Assembly: GCA_903873295.1 (NCBI GenBank)
Contig: CAIQNV010000044.1
Coordinates: 1-37,791, forward strand
From: an uncultured Elusimicrobia bacterium
Lineage (GTDB): Bacteria; Elusimicrobiota; Elusimicrobia; Elusimicrobiales; UBA9959
Reading direction: 5' to 3'
Length of the DNA: 37,791 nt
In this document: piece by piece, positions 8,337 through 15,709 of the stretch
Numbering within the stretch: position 1 is the first letter of the stretch
Layout: each line of letters begins with the position of its first letter
Notes under the pieces: generated by a model
What the model was told of the DNA's origin: nothing
Database searches by the model: none
Seen by the model: only the letters and a program-made list of their open reading frames with translations
Made by a program: the position numbers and the translations under genes

Positions 8337-10046
8337 ATGACTGACGGCCCGGGAAAAAAGCTGCTGCTCGTGGACACCGACGAAGCCGCCGCGCGCGCCC
8401 TGACCTCTTTTCTGGAGGGCCGCGGCTACAATACCCAGACCGTCGCCGATTACCCGCAGGCGATGAGCGCCGTGCAGAACTGGAAGCCCGATCTGCTCAT
8501 CCTCAATATCCTGATCCGGGCCTTCAACCCCCTGGAGTTCCTCAGCGAGCTTAAGAAAAATCCTTTCACCGAGGCGCAGAAGGTGATCATCTTCTCGCAG
8601 ACTCCGGACAGCGGCCTCGTCACCGGCCCCGCCGCCGCGGTGGCGGGCTACCTCACCAAGCCGGTCGATTTCGAGGCGCTCAAGACCGCCCTGCTGAAAG
8701 CCGCGCCGCCGCGGCAGGGGCGCCAGCTGACCGCGCTGGTAGCCGACGGCGACGCGGAATTTTCCGACCTGCTCAAGCTGTTCCTGGAGGCGAATAACTA
8801 CCGGGCGCTGACGGAGAGCGATCCGCTCCGGGTCATGGACCGGCTGCGCGCGGAGCGGCCCGATGTGCTTCTGCTGGACCTGCTGCTGCCCGGCAGGGAC
8901 GGCTTCGCCGTGCTGGCCGAGCTGCGGGCGGCGGCCGACACCGCGCAGGTGCCGGTAATAATTTTGAGCGCGCTGCGCCTGGAAAATTACCAGGAGCGCG
9001 GCATCCTCACCGGCCTGCCCGAAATAGTGGCGCGCGAGATCCCGGGCGATCTGCTCTTAAAGCTTATAGAGGAACAGACCTCGCCGGACGGCGCCTACGC
9101 CGAACCGAAGAAAGCGGTCCGCCCGCGCGTGCTGATGGCGGACGACCAGACCGAGCTGCTGATGCTGATGAAGGAGATGGTGGAGGCCGCCGGCTTCGAG
9201 GTGGTCACGGCCAGCGACGGCGTAGAGGCCATGGCCGCGGTTTTCGAGACCAACCCCGACATCATCGTGCTGGACTATAATATGCCGCGCAAAGACGGGC
9301 TGGCGGTGGCGCAGGACCTGAAGAACAACCCGCTTTTCGCGCATATCCCGATCATCATCGTCACCGCCTTCGGCGAAAAACACACCAAGCTCAAGGGCCT
9401 CAGCATGGGGATAGACGATTATCTTATAAAGCCGGTGGACACCGACGAGCTGGTGGCCCGCATCCGGATGATACTGAAGCGCAACAAGCAGGTCCTGGAC
9501 ACCAACCCGCTCTCCAAGCTGCCCGGCAACCCTTCCATCCAGGCGCGCGTGGAGCGCGAGATCCAGAAGGGCGGGGAATTCGCGGTGCTTTACCTGGACC
9601 TGGACCACTTCAAGGCGTATAACGACACCTACGGGTTCGAAGCCGGGGACCGCGTGATAAAAGCCACCGCCAATCTGCTGGTGAAGCTCACCATCCAGAA
9701 CGAGAATTCGGAAGATTTTATAGGCCACATCGGCGGGGACGACTTTATAGTAGTCACCGGCTTCAAGGGCGCGGAAGAGCTGGCCAAACGCATAGTCGGC
9801 TCCTTCTACGAAATAGCCCCCTCCTTTTACAGCAAGTCGGACAGGGACCGCGGCTGCATAGTCTCCACCGACCGGCAGGGCAATATCAGAAAATTCCCCT
9901 TGCTTTCAATTTCGATAGGAATAGTCCACAACCACACCCGCCCCATCCACTCCTTCGCGCAGGTGAGCAATATAGGCACCGAGCTTAAAAAAGCCGCCAA
10001 AACCGCCGACAAGATCCATTACACAATGGACCGCAGAAAAGACTAA
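8337..10046 (+). CDS. Triple-receiver diguanylate cyclase response regulator
   Basis: A 569-residue cytoplasmic signalling protein with three receiver domains and a C-terminal GGDEF domain that would make cyclic-di-GMP. Receiver 1 (about 7-122) has Asn57 where the phospho-acceptor Asp belongs. Receiver 2 (about 130-247) keeps Asp181 but lacks the usual Lys-Pro pair (REIPG instead). Receiver 3 (about 263-384) is canonical, with Asp269/Asp270, Asp313, Thr343 and Lys365-Pro366. The GGDEF motif is GGDDF (466-470), and no RxxD inhibitory site precedes it. The ATG at 8337 has no clear Shine-Dalgarno, but TAAAAT at 8324-8329 lies 7 nt upstream, suggesting a leaderless message. Transcription is divergent from the atp operon. 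Confidence 0.93.
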   Translation: MTDGPGKKLLLVDTDEAAARALTSFLEGRGYNTQTVADYPQAMSAVQNWKPDLLILNILIRAFNPLEFLSELKKNPFTEAQKVIIFSQTPDSGLVTGPAAAVAGYLTKPVDFEALKTALLKAAPPRQGRQLTALVADGDAEFSDLLKLFLEANNYRALTESDPLRVMDRLRAERPDVLLLDLLLPGRDGFAVLAELRAAADTAQVPVIILSALRLENYQERGILTGLPEIVAREIPGDLLLKLIEEQTSPDGAYAEPKKAVRPRVLMADDQTELLMLMKEMVEAAGFEVVTASDGVEAMAAVFETNPDIIVLDYNMPRKDGLAVAQDLKNNPLFAHIPIIIVTAFGEKHTKLKGLSMGIDDYLIKPVDTDELVARIRMILKRNKQVLDTNPLSKLPGNPSIQARVEREIQKGGEFAVLYLDLDHFKAYNDTYGFEAGDRVIKATANLLVKLTIQNENSEDFIGHIGGDDFIVVTGFKGAEELAKRIVGSFYEIAPSFYSKSDRDRGCIVSTDRQGNIRKFPLLSISIGIVHNHTRPIHSFAQVSNIGTELKKAAKTADKIHYTMDRRKD

Positions 10047-10079
10047 AGTAATTACATTTGCCGAACGTGAAACTGCCAA

Positions 10080-10208
10080 GGGCCGGGCATGGGGTTGCTC
10101 TGAAGCCGCTTTGGGGAGGGGGGCCCCGCTTCGGGGGGAACCGCGCAACGGTTCCTGCGCGGCTGAATGGGCAACCCCATGACCGGCCCGTGCCCGGGCT
10201 AAGCCCGG
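10080..10208. repeat. Intergenic repeat, copy 2, with inverted arms
   Basis: Bases 10146-10191 are an exact copy of 95-140. Here the repeat is part of a larger foldback: 10080-10098 is an inverted copy of 10171-10189 with one mismatch in 19. The space between holds nested stems (10141-10147 with 10156-10162; CCCCG/CGGGG at 10124-10136). It fills the gap between two convergent genes and could act as a bidirectional terminator, a REP-like palindrome or a small non-autonomous mobile element. Confidence 0.8.
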
Positions 10209-10223
10209 AAGCTCCAAATAATT

Positions 10224-11339
10224 TTAAATTTCTACAGGTTCGGGCGCGGATGGCTCCGGCCCGTAATAGATGGCGGGCTGCACCTGCGGCCCGGTATTCT
10301 GGCCGGGCATATAGATCGCGGGCGCCGGCCTGGCCGGGTTACCCTGCGCCGCTTTCTGGCGCTGCATCTCGTCCAGGTACCTCTCCATTTCGGTCTGCGG
10401 AATAAGGGCCTGCACTTCCCTTATCATAGTGACATCCTCGCCGCGGCCGCCGTCCTGGGAATAGACATTGGCCCGGCCCGGGGCGTGGGCATAAGGATTG
10501 CGCGGATCCTCCGACACGGTAGGGCTGGAATCGTACACATAATCCACGCCGCCGCGCACCAGTATCCCCTCTATCTTAAGAGTTTGAAGATTGAAGACCG
10601 GGCTCCCCGAATTACCGCCGAAAGTGTCCAGGTCCGCCACAAAAAAGCCTTTGCCGGAAATGCTGCGCACGCTGCCATTGGTAGCCACTTTAACGGGCAG
10701 GCCGCTCGGGTACCCTATGACCGCCAGCTGCGTCGTCCGGCCGATATTGCCGCGGTTTATCGCCAGCGGGTAGCGGCCGCTCACCTTCCGGTCCAGCTTT
10801 ACCAGGGCATAATCCGCGCCGTCGTTCTGCACCTTCTGCGCTATCACCGCTTTGCAGGAATAAACGTTCTCAGCCGGGAAAGAGGAGGGCATTTCCCCGG
10901 CGCCTGTCACAGCATAGCCGAAAACCAGCTTAACTCTCTCGCAGGGTCCGCCGCGGGGGTCGGGCCTGAAGCAATGGCCGGCGGTAAGCACCATATCCTC
11001 GCCCACCAGCACGCCCGAGCAGTAGGCTCCGACCGGCTGGTCCGCGAAGCGCTCCCCGTCCTGCAGATTATACTTGCCCTTTAAATTAAGGCTCTTAAGC
11101 TTGTAGCCGCCGGTGGCCTCGTCCCTGGGGATGACCGTATCGGGGAACAGCGCCACGGTGGATTCGGCGAACTTCTTCATCGTCCTGTCGGCCGCATAAT
11201 AGTCCTGCCTGTCATCAGTGCCGTAGATAGAAGCGGGAATAATATCCGCGTTGCGCCTGTTAGTCTCGGCGCGCAGGACCGCGCTCCCGCCCAAGGCGGT
11301 CACGGCCAGAAGAGTTAAGGTCAGCATCCTGCGTTTCAT
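10224..11339 (-). CDS. Secreted trypsin-like (S1) serine protease
   Basis: A 371-residue exported protease. A signal peptide (about 1-24, MKRR followed by a Leu/Ala-rich core and an AlaGlu border) leads to a chymotrypsin-fold domain. The triad is visible as His122 (LTAGHCF), Asp177 (DYALVKL) and Ser244 (GGNSGSPVF). The GNSGSP form and overall layout resemble V8/glutamyl-endopeptidase relatives; specificity is not evident. The C-terminal about 60 residues are Pro/Gln-rich and low in complexity. The gene has its own strong promoter 8 nt from the ATG. It is convergent with the GGDEF regulator gene. Confidence 0.9.
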   Translation of the reverse strand: MKRRMLTLTLLAVTALGGSAVLRAETNRRNADIIPASIYGTDDRQDYYAADRTMKKFAESTVALFPDTVIPRDEATGGYKLKSLNLKGKYNLQDGERFADQPVGAYCSGVLVGEDMVLTAGHCFRPDPRGGPCERVKLVFGYAVTGAGEMPSSFPAENVYSCKAVIAQKVQNDGADYALVKLDRKVSGRYPLAINRGNIGRTTQLAVIGYPSGLPVKVATNGSVRSISGKGFFVADLDTFGGNSGSPVFNLQTLKIEGILVRGGVDYVYDSSPTVSEDPRNPYAHAPGRANVYSQDGGRGEDVTMIREVQALIPQTEMERYLDEMQRQKAAQGNPARPAPAIYMPGQNTGPQVQPAIYYGPEPSAPEPVEI

Positions 11340-11347
11340 ACATCTAT

Positions 11348-11376
11348 ATTATGGGGTACGAGTTGACGAATGTCAA
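11348..11376 (-). promoter_or_regulatory. Sigma70-type promoter of the protease gene; likely leaderless
   Basis: On the minus strand, TTGACA (11376-11371), a 17-bp spacer and CATAAT (11353-11348) form a near-consensus promoter. Only 8 nt separate the -10 from the ATG at 11339, so transcription would start at or beside the start codon. No Shine-Dalgarno is present. Confidence 0.75.
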
Positions 11377-11385
11377 TCCCTGATA

Positions 11386-11405
11386 GGCCCAGCGGGGTCT
11401 GGGCC
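11386..11405. repeat. Perfect 7-bp inverted repeat upstream of the protease promoter
   Basis: GGCCCAG (11386-11392) and CTGGGCC (11399-11405) form a 7-bp stem with a 6-nt loop. The next bases repeat GGGCCTAA twice. The structure lies just upstream of the protease -35 box and could be an operator or a leftover hairpin; no role is shown. Confidence 0.45.
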
Positions 11406-11471
11406 TAAGGGCCTAAGCCCAAAATCGGTCAGTCAAAAGTAAAGCCATTTGCGAGACACTACACTAGAATG

Positions 11472-11505
11472 AAAAACGCCGCCCGCTTTTGACACGGACG
11501 GCGTT
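11472..11505 (-). terminator. Intrinsic terminator of the SWIB gene
   Basis: An 11-bp stem with one G-T pair (11505-11495 with 11485-11475) encloses a 9-nt loop and is followed on the minus strand by five T (11476-11472). It starts 18 nt after the SWIB stop codon. Confidence 0.88.
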
Positions 11506-11523
11506 AACCTGTGAATTACCGGC

Positions 11524-11787
11524 TTATTTCTTTATGTTCTTGCCGATGACACCAGCCAAGTCGAACATGCTGATCTGTTTCTTACCGGCGAAAAGCTTCA
11601 GAAGCTTCTCATCGGCATTGATGTTGCGCCTGTTCTTCTTGTCCTGCAGGTTGTTTTTCTTTATGTACACCCAGAGTTTCTTAACGATCTCGGTGCGGGG
11701 AACCGGCTTCGCGCCGATTATGTCGCTCAGGGTGTCGTTAGGGGTTACGGGGGCCATGAACTTCGAGTTTGCTTTAGCTGCGGGCAT
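11524..11787 (-). CDS. SWIB/MDM2 domain protein
   Basis: An 87-residue basic protein that is a single SWIB domain. Diagnostic segments are KFMAPVTPNDTLSDIIGAKP, PRTEIVKKLWVYIKKNNLQD, KKNRRNINADEKLLKLFAGK and ISMFDLAGVIGKNIKK. Stand-alone SWIB proteins occur in chlamydiae and several other bacterial phyla and are thought to bind DNA or chromatin-like nucleoid, but their function is unsettled. An excellent AAGGAGG ribosome site precedes the ATG. It is monocistronic, with a promoter at 11828-11857 and a terminator at 11472-11505. Confidence 0.92.
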   Translation of the reverse strand: MPAAKANSKFMAPVTPNDTLSDIIGAKPVPRTEIVKKLWVYIKKNNLQDKKNRRNINADEKLLKLFAGKKQISMFDLAGVIGKNIKK

Positions 11788-11827
11788 TGTACTTCCTCCT
11801 TAAGGTCTCTCTTCAAATTACACCTAC

Positions 11828-11857
11828 ATATAACCTATTTTCCCTTGGGACTGTCAA
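11828..11857 (-). promoter_or_regulatory. Sigma70-type promoter of the SWIB gene
   Basis: On the minus strand, TTGACA (11857-11852), an 18-bp spacer and TTATAT (11833-11828). This leaves a leader of about 35 nt containing the Shine-Dalgarno, in contrast to the leaderless arrangement of the neighbouring protease. Confidence 0.75.
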
Positions 11858-11889
11858 TACTCTTGTCCCGCCCCCGCCTCACCGCCGGG

Positions 11890-13050
11890 TCAATCCAAAA
11901 TCTTGCGGATGCGCGCCACGCCTTCGATAATGTCCTGCTCGGACCCGCAGTAGCTCAGGCGCAGATGGCCCTCCAGGCCGAATTCCACGCCGGGCACGGT
12001 CACGACCAGAGCTTTCTCCAGCAGCAGCGCGGAAAGCTTGGTGGAATCCTGCTCATAGGCGCTGAAATCTGGGAAGCTGTAGAAAGTGCCCTGCGGCTTG
12101 TGCAGCTTCACCTTCTTAAGCTTGGAAAGCTCCGCCACCATCACGTCGCGCTTCTTCTCTAGCCCCGCGCGCAGGGTGTCCGAGAAACCGTCCCCTTCGC
12201 GCAGCGCGCCCGCGGCGGCCGCCTGGCTCAGCGCGGATGGGCAGGAAGAAACCTGCGCCTGCACCTTCACCATGGCCTGCGTCAGCGCCTCATTGGCCAC
12301 GCTCCAGCCGATGCGGAAGCCGGTCATGGAGAAACTTTTGGAAACACCGTTGATTGAAACTATCACGGACTCGTTCAGCGGCCGCTTCGAAAAATCATAA
12401 GCCGACGGCGCCTTAAGCCCGTCGAACACCAGCCGGTTGTAGATATCGTCCATCAGCAGATAGATATTGCGGCCCTCGCAGATCTCCACCAGCTCGCGGA
12501 TGAAGCCTTCGGGATAAACCTGGCCGGACGGGTTATTAGGGCTGTTGAGCAGGATGGCTTTGGTGCTGCTGGTAAGGTGCGACTCGATGTCCTCCGCCGA
12601 AACCAGCAGCTCGCCGGCGCGGGGCCGCACTATAACGGGCGTGCCGTAGGCCAGGCGCACCATCTCCGGGTAGCTCACCCAGTAAGGCGCCGGAAAGATC
12701 ACCTGGTCTCCGGGGTCCACCACGGAAATAAGAAAATTATAAATAGCCTGCTTGGCGCCGGAAGCCACCACGATATTTTTAGGTCCGGGCTTTACGCCGT
12801 AATGCCGCTCCGTATAGGCCGCTATCTCTTTTTTAAGGGGTGCCGTACCGGAAACGGGGGTATAGCGCACAAAGCCGCCGTCCAGCAGCTTACAGCTCTC
12901 TTCGAAAGCGCCGCCGGGTATTTTTTCTTCGGGCTCGCCGCCGCCCAGGTGCACCACGGGCTTGCCCTCGGCTTTGAGGTTATTGGCTAATTCGTTTAAT
13001 TTGAGCGTGGCCGACTGGCCGAGAGACAGGGCTAATCTGCTGAGGTGCAT
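11890..13050 (-). CDS. Class I PLP-dependent aminotransferase, aspartate-aminotransferase type
   Basis: A 386-residue fold-type I transaminase that moves an amino group between an amino acid (probably aspartate) and a 2-oxoacid. The PLP lysine is Lys238 in SINGVSKSFSMTGFRIGW. NNPSG (172-176), the PLP-ring Asp in DDIYNRLVF (about 201-209) and the C-terminal LRLSYCG arginine region are present. Substrate specificity (Asp, aromatic or alanine) cannot be fixed by eye. It lies 48 nt downstream of tRNA-Cys on the same strand and has no clear Shine-Dalgarno. Confidence 0.9.
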   Translation of the reverse strand: MHLSRLALSLGQSATLKLNELANNLKAEGKPVVHLGGGEPEEKIPGGAFEESCKLLDGGFVRYTPVSGTAPLKKEIAAYTERHYGVKPGPKNIVVASGAKQAIYNFLISVVDPGDQVIFPAPYWVSYPEMVRLAYGTPVIVRPRAGELLVSAEDIESHLTSSTKAILLNSPNNPSGQVYPEGFIRELVEICEGRNIYLLMDDIYNRLVFDGLKAPSAYDFSKRPLNESVIVSINGVSKSFSMTGFRIGWSVANEALTQAMVKVQAQVSSCPSALSQAAAAGALREGDGFSDTLRAGLEKKRDVMVAELSKLKKVKLHKPQGTFYSFPDFSAYEQDSTKLSALLLEKALVVTVPGVEFGLEGHLRLSYCGSEQDIIEGVARIRKILD

Positions 13051-13098
13051 AGCGGTCGAGGGGGCTTTCCCCCTATCCTCCGGATTAAAAAAAAGAAA

Positions 13099-13170
13099 AG
13101 GTGCGGGTGGGAATCGAACCCACGAATAAGAGTTTTGCAGACTCTCGCCTTACCACTTGGCCACCGCACC
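13099..13170 (-). tRNA. tRNA-Cys (anticodon GCA)
   Basis: The minus strand folds as a cloverleaf: GGTGCGG pairs with CCGCACC in the acceptor stem, the D arm has GGCCAAGTGGTAAGGC, the anticodon loop reads CTGCAAA (GCA, Cys), and the T arm has GGGTTCGATTCCC. The base after the acceptor stem is U73, the discriminator required by cysteinyl-tRNA synthetase. CCA is not encoded. A T-rich tract follows and probably terminates transcription. Confidence 0.97.
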
Positions 13171-13233
13171 GTATACCTATATATTACCAAACTTAAAGAA
13201 AAAAGGCACTCCCTTAGGCGGTACTGGCCCGCA

Positions 13234-13262
13234 TTGACAAACGCGGTATTATCCCCCATACT
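13234..13262 (+). promoter_or_regulatory. Sigma70-type promoter of the 13269 gene; likely leaderless
   Basis: TTGACA (13234-13239), a 17-bp spacer and CATACT (13257-13262). Only 6 nt separate the -10 from the ATG at 13269 and no Shine-Dalgarno is visible, so the transcript would start at the initiation codon. Confidence 0.65.
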
Positions 13263-13268
13263 CTAACC

Positions 13269-13778
13269 ATGTCGCCCTCGAAAAACCCGGCAGAAAGCAT
13301 AATAAAAGTCGAATTGATCTTTATCGCTCCCTTGGTAGGCCGGCAAACAATAACAAAAAAAATAACCCCCGCCGGCAACTACGACTTTACCGCCGCCGGC
13401 GGCCCCTGCAACCGCGAGCGGGTCTACACGCTGCTCCTGTCAGCCGGAATCCCGCCGGGGCACCCTTGGCACAATATCTTGCTATCGGAAGACACCGACG
13501 CCCCCGCAGCGGAGAAAAGCGGGGAGCCGGCACAAAATCAGGAAGACAGCGGCGACACCCCCCCCTCGAGAACTTACATCGCCGTCACTTTCGACAATAA
13601 ATCGCGGAAATTGTACCACAACGAGGACACCCTCACCTTCGTAAAACAAACACTGCCCGGAGCATGCACCTACTTTATAAACCGTATCCAATGCCGGGCA
13701 AAAGATATACGCGAAATGTTCACCGGCGCCGGTATAAAGCAGGGACATCCGGCGTATGAGGTGCTGCTTAAGGATTAA
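13269..13778 (+). CDS. Hypothetical protein with an internal two-fold repeat
   Basis: I do not recognise this 169-residue protein. It consists of two related halves (about 13-76 and 100-169), joined by an acidic, Pro/Ala-rich linker. Each half is beta-rich and ends in a similar helix plus motif: LLLSAGIPPGHPWHNILLSE and MFTGAGIKQGHPAYEVLLKD, each preceded by a Cys-x-R/A segment. No signal peptide or membrane helix is seen. The last 11 bases overlap the convergent M3 peptidase gene. A copy of its last 17 codons sits at 15659-15709, left by a tandem duplication. Confidence 0.75.
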   Translation: MSPSKNPAESIIKVELIFIAPLVGRQTITKKITPAGNYDFTAAGGPCNRERVYTLLLSAGIPPGHPWHNILLSEDTDAPAAEKSGEPAQNQEDSGDTPPSRTYIAVTFDNKSRKLYHNEDTLTFVKQTLPGACTYFINRIQCRAKDIREMFTGAGIKQGHPAYEVLLKD

Positions 13779-15588
13779 CGCCGGTTCCTGCTTCCGATTC
13801 GAGCAGTTTTTTATAGAGCGCCACCGAAGCCTCTAGGTCTTTGAAAGGGGCGGACCAAAAAGAAGTATCTCCCAGATCAAACCCGAAGTGTTTACGGGCC
13901 AGGTTTTCCACAGTATCGGTGCCCGCCAGGCGAAGGAAAGCTTCATACTTAGGAAGAAAAGCCTCACCTACCGTTTTAAACCTCGAAAAGAGAGCGGACG
14001 CAAATAGAAAACCGAAGGTATATGGGAAATTATAGAAGGGCACAGAAGTGCCGTAATACTTGCTCGTGGAAGCCCATAACAGCGGGTCCTCCCCGCCCGG
14101 TTCAAGTACGTCGCCATATACCCGGCGCTGCGCCCCGGTCATCAACGCCTTAAGCCGCTCGACAGAAACCTCCCCGGTCATCCGCTCTTCGTAAAAAGCT
14201 TTCTCAAACTCGAACCGCGCCGTAACATCAAGAATAAAGTTGGCGGCCCAGCCCAGGTCATCGTTCAATATGGCAAGTTTTTTTTCATCGCTGATATTTT
14301 TATCGGCAATAAGCTGGTCAGCCAGAATCCGCTCGGCAAATATCGCCGCCGTTTCAGAAAGCGTCACGGGATCTTCGCTAGCCCAAAACCTCATCTCATG
14401 CCTCAGGTGGTGATGCCAAGCATGCCCGATCTCATGCGCGATCGTGTTAAGATCGCTAAGTCTACCCCCAAAACGAAAAAACACCCGTTCTTCTTTTGAC
14501 ACGGTCGAGCTAGTACAAAAAGCCCCTGTACGCTTCCCGCGCCCCGCTGATTCAAGCCACCGGTCTTTCAGGAACTGTCGAAAATACCTCCCGAGCGCGG
14601 GACAGGCTGCATCAAATGCCGCGGAAACTTTATCCGTAGCCTCTGCCCAAGTGAACGGCACATAACCTTTCATCTTCATATGAGCGTAGCGCTCATAACG
14701 GCACAATCCTTTACGCCCGATACTCCGGGCATTCGCCAGCAAGATCTCCCTGGCTGTTCCAAGATTATCATGAACGGCTTCGGACATCGCCTCGATGGTT
14801 TGGCGGCTGATGCCGGCGCCGAACAGCGCCACGTCGAGAAAATGGGCCACTCCCCTGCGCTTATTCAGCGTCAGCCGGGTTCCGGCCATGGCGTTGAGCG
14901 CGGCCGCGCAGATGTCCTCTATCGACGCCCAGGCACGGGTAACTCCCTCGTTAGCCGCTACTTTTACTTTGCAGTCGGCGTCCGCCATAAGCAGGTGGCC
15001 CCGGTCTAAGGGCATTTTTTCCTTCCGCCCATCCGGCCAGGCCATATCGAACTCCAGTTTATCGGATATTTTCTTGTACAGCTCCGCCCAATTATACGAC
15101 CTGCAAGCATCCAGCTCATCGGCAAGCTTCTCCTCCGCCGGCGACATGGAAAATCCGGCCTCTACGCGGATACGCCGCAGATAATAGGCTATCGGCGCGA
15201 GCTGCTCCCGCTTAATGAATGCCCGGAAGAATTTGCCATCCCCTGTAAATGCACGCCGCAGATCCACCTTAAATTCCCAGAACAGGCTAAGCCCCCCGGT
15301 ATTTTTTATTCTCGCCTGGTACTCACCGGCATCGTTGTGCACGGCCTCCAGGCAACCGACATAGGAGGAGAGGTGCCGGAGCCGCGCCGCGCAGTCTTCG
15401 CCTATAAGGATAAGCTGCTCCCACTCGTCGGCGGTCTCCGCCGATAACACGCCCAGCTCGGCGGCTCTCTCTTGAATATGCGTAATATTTTCGGAGAGTT
15501 TATATATAAAGGCCAACATATCCAGCCCGTTAAAGCGGGGAAAATACCCTTTAAGAGACCAGGTCGCACCCTTAGTTTTAGTTGACAT
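13768..15588 (-). CDS. M3 family oligopeptidase, duplicated copy 1
   Basis: A 606-residue zinc metallopeptidase of the thimet oligopeptidase/PepF (M3) group, which trims short peptides in the cytoplasm. The zinc site is HEIGH (His385, Glu386, His389) with Glu412 in TLSETAAIF. The C-terminal YYGTSVPFYNFPYTFGFLFA block matches the M3 substrate-binding region. No signal peptide is present. Length is normal for PepF. A Shine-Dalgarno (AAGGAG) precedes the ATG. It is the last gene of the TPR-SEDS-M3-M3 operon and overlaps the convergent 13269 gene by 11 nt. All catalytic residues are intact, so both copies are probably active. Confidence 0.92.
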   Translation of the reverse strand: MSTKTKGATWSLKGYFPRFNGLDMLAFIYKLSENITHIQERAAELGVLSAETADEWEQLILIGEDCAARLRHLSSYVGCLEAVHNDAGEYQARIKNTGGLSLFWEFKVDLRRAFTGDGKFFRAFIKREQLAPIAYYLRRIRVEAGFSMSPAEEKLADELDACRSYNWAELYKKISDKLEFDMAWPDGRKEKMPLDRGHLLMADADCKVKVAANEGVTRAWASIEDICAAALNAMAGTRLTLNKRRGVAHFLDVALFGAGISRQTIEAMSEAVHDNLGTAREILLANARSIGRKGLCRYERYAHMKMKGYVPFTWAEATDKVSAAFDAACPALGRYFRQFLKDRWLESAGRGKRTGAFCTSSTVSKEERVFFRFGGRLSDLNTIAHEIGHAWHHHLRHEMRFWASEDPVTLSETAAIFAERILADQLIADKNISDEKKLAILNDDLGWAANFILDVTARFEFEKAFYEERMTGEVSVERLKALMTGAQRRVYGDVLEPGGEDPLLWASTSKYYGTSVPFYNFPYTFGFLFASALFSRFKTVGEAFLPKYEAFLRLAGTDTVENLARKHFGFDLGDTSFWSAPFKDLEASVALYKKLLESEAGTGVNP

Positions 15589-15660
15589 AGTCTATTCTCC
15601 TTTTACTGATCCCGGCTAAAATGCCTATCAGGAACATTACCGATAAAAGTTCGCCGCCGC
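15578..15660 (-). pseudogene. 3' fragment of the SEDS gene left by the duplication
   Basis: The minus strand still encodes the SEDS C-terminus in frame (GGELLSVMFLIGILAGISKR, then RIDYVN and a stop at 15578), against GGELLSVLFLLGILVGISKR in the intact gene. It has no 5' part and overlaps the start of M3 copy 1 just as the full SEDS gene overlaps copy 2. It is a truncated relic, but may still carry the ribosome-binding context for M3 copy 1. Confidence 0.9.
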
Positions 15661-15709
15661 CGGCATAAAGCAGGGACATCCGGCGTATGAGGTGCTACTT
15701 AAGGATTAA
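15659..15709 (+). pseudogene. 3' fragment of the 13269 gene left by the duplication
   Basis: The plus strand encodes AGIKQGHPAYEVLLKD and a stop, identical in protein to the end of the gene at 13269-13778. It directly abuts the SEDS fragment through a GCCG microhomology at 15659-15662, the duplication junction. It has no start or upstream part. Confidence 0.9.

Larger units (their letters stand above)
13728..15662. repeat. Tandem duplication, unit 1 (M3 peptidase)
   Basis: This segment of about 1.93 kb is repeated at 15659-17596 with an offset of 1931-1934 bp. It spans the 3' end of the 13269 gene, the whole M3 gene and a 3' fragment of the SEDS gene. The copies have diverged at scattered bases, mostly silent or conservative, with one 3-bp indel. 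Confidence 0.93.
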
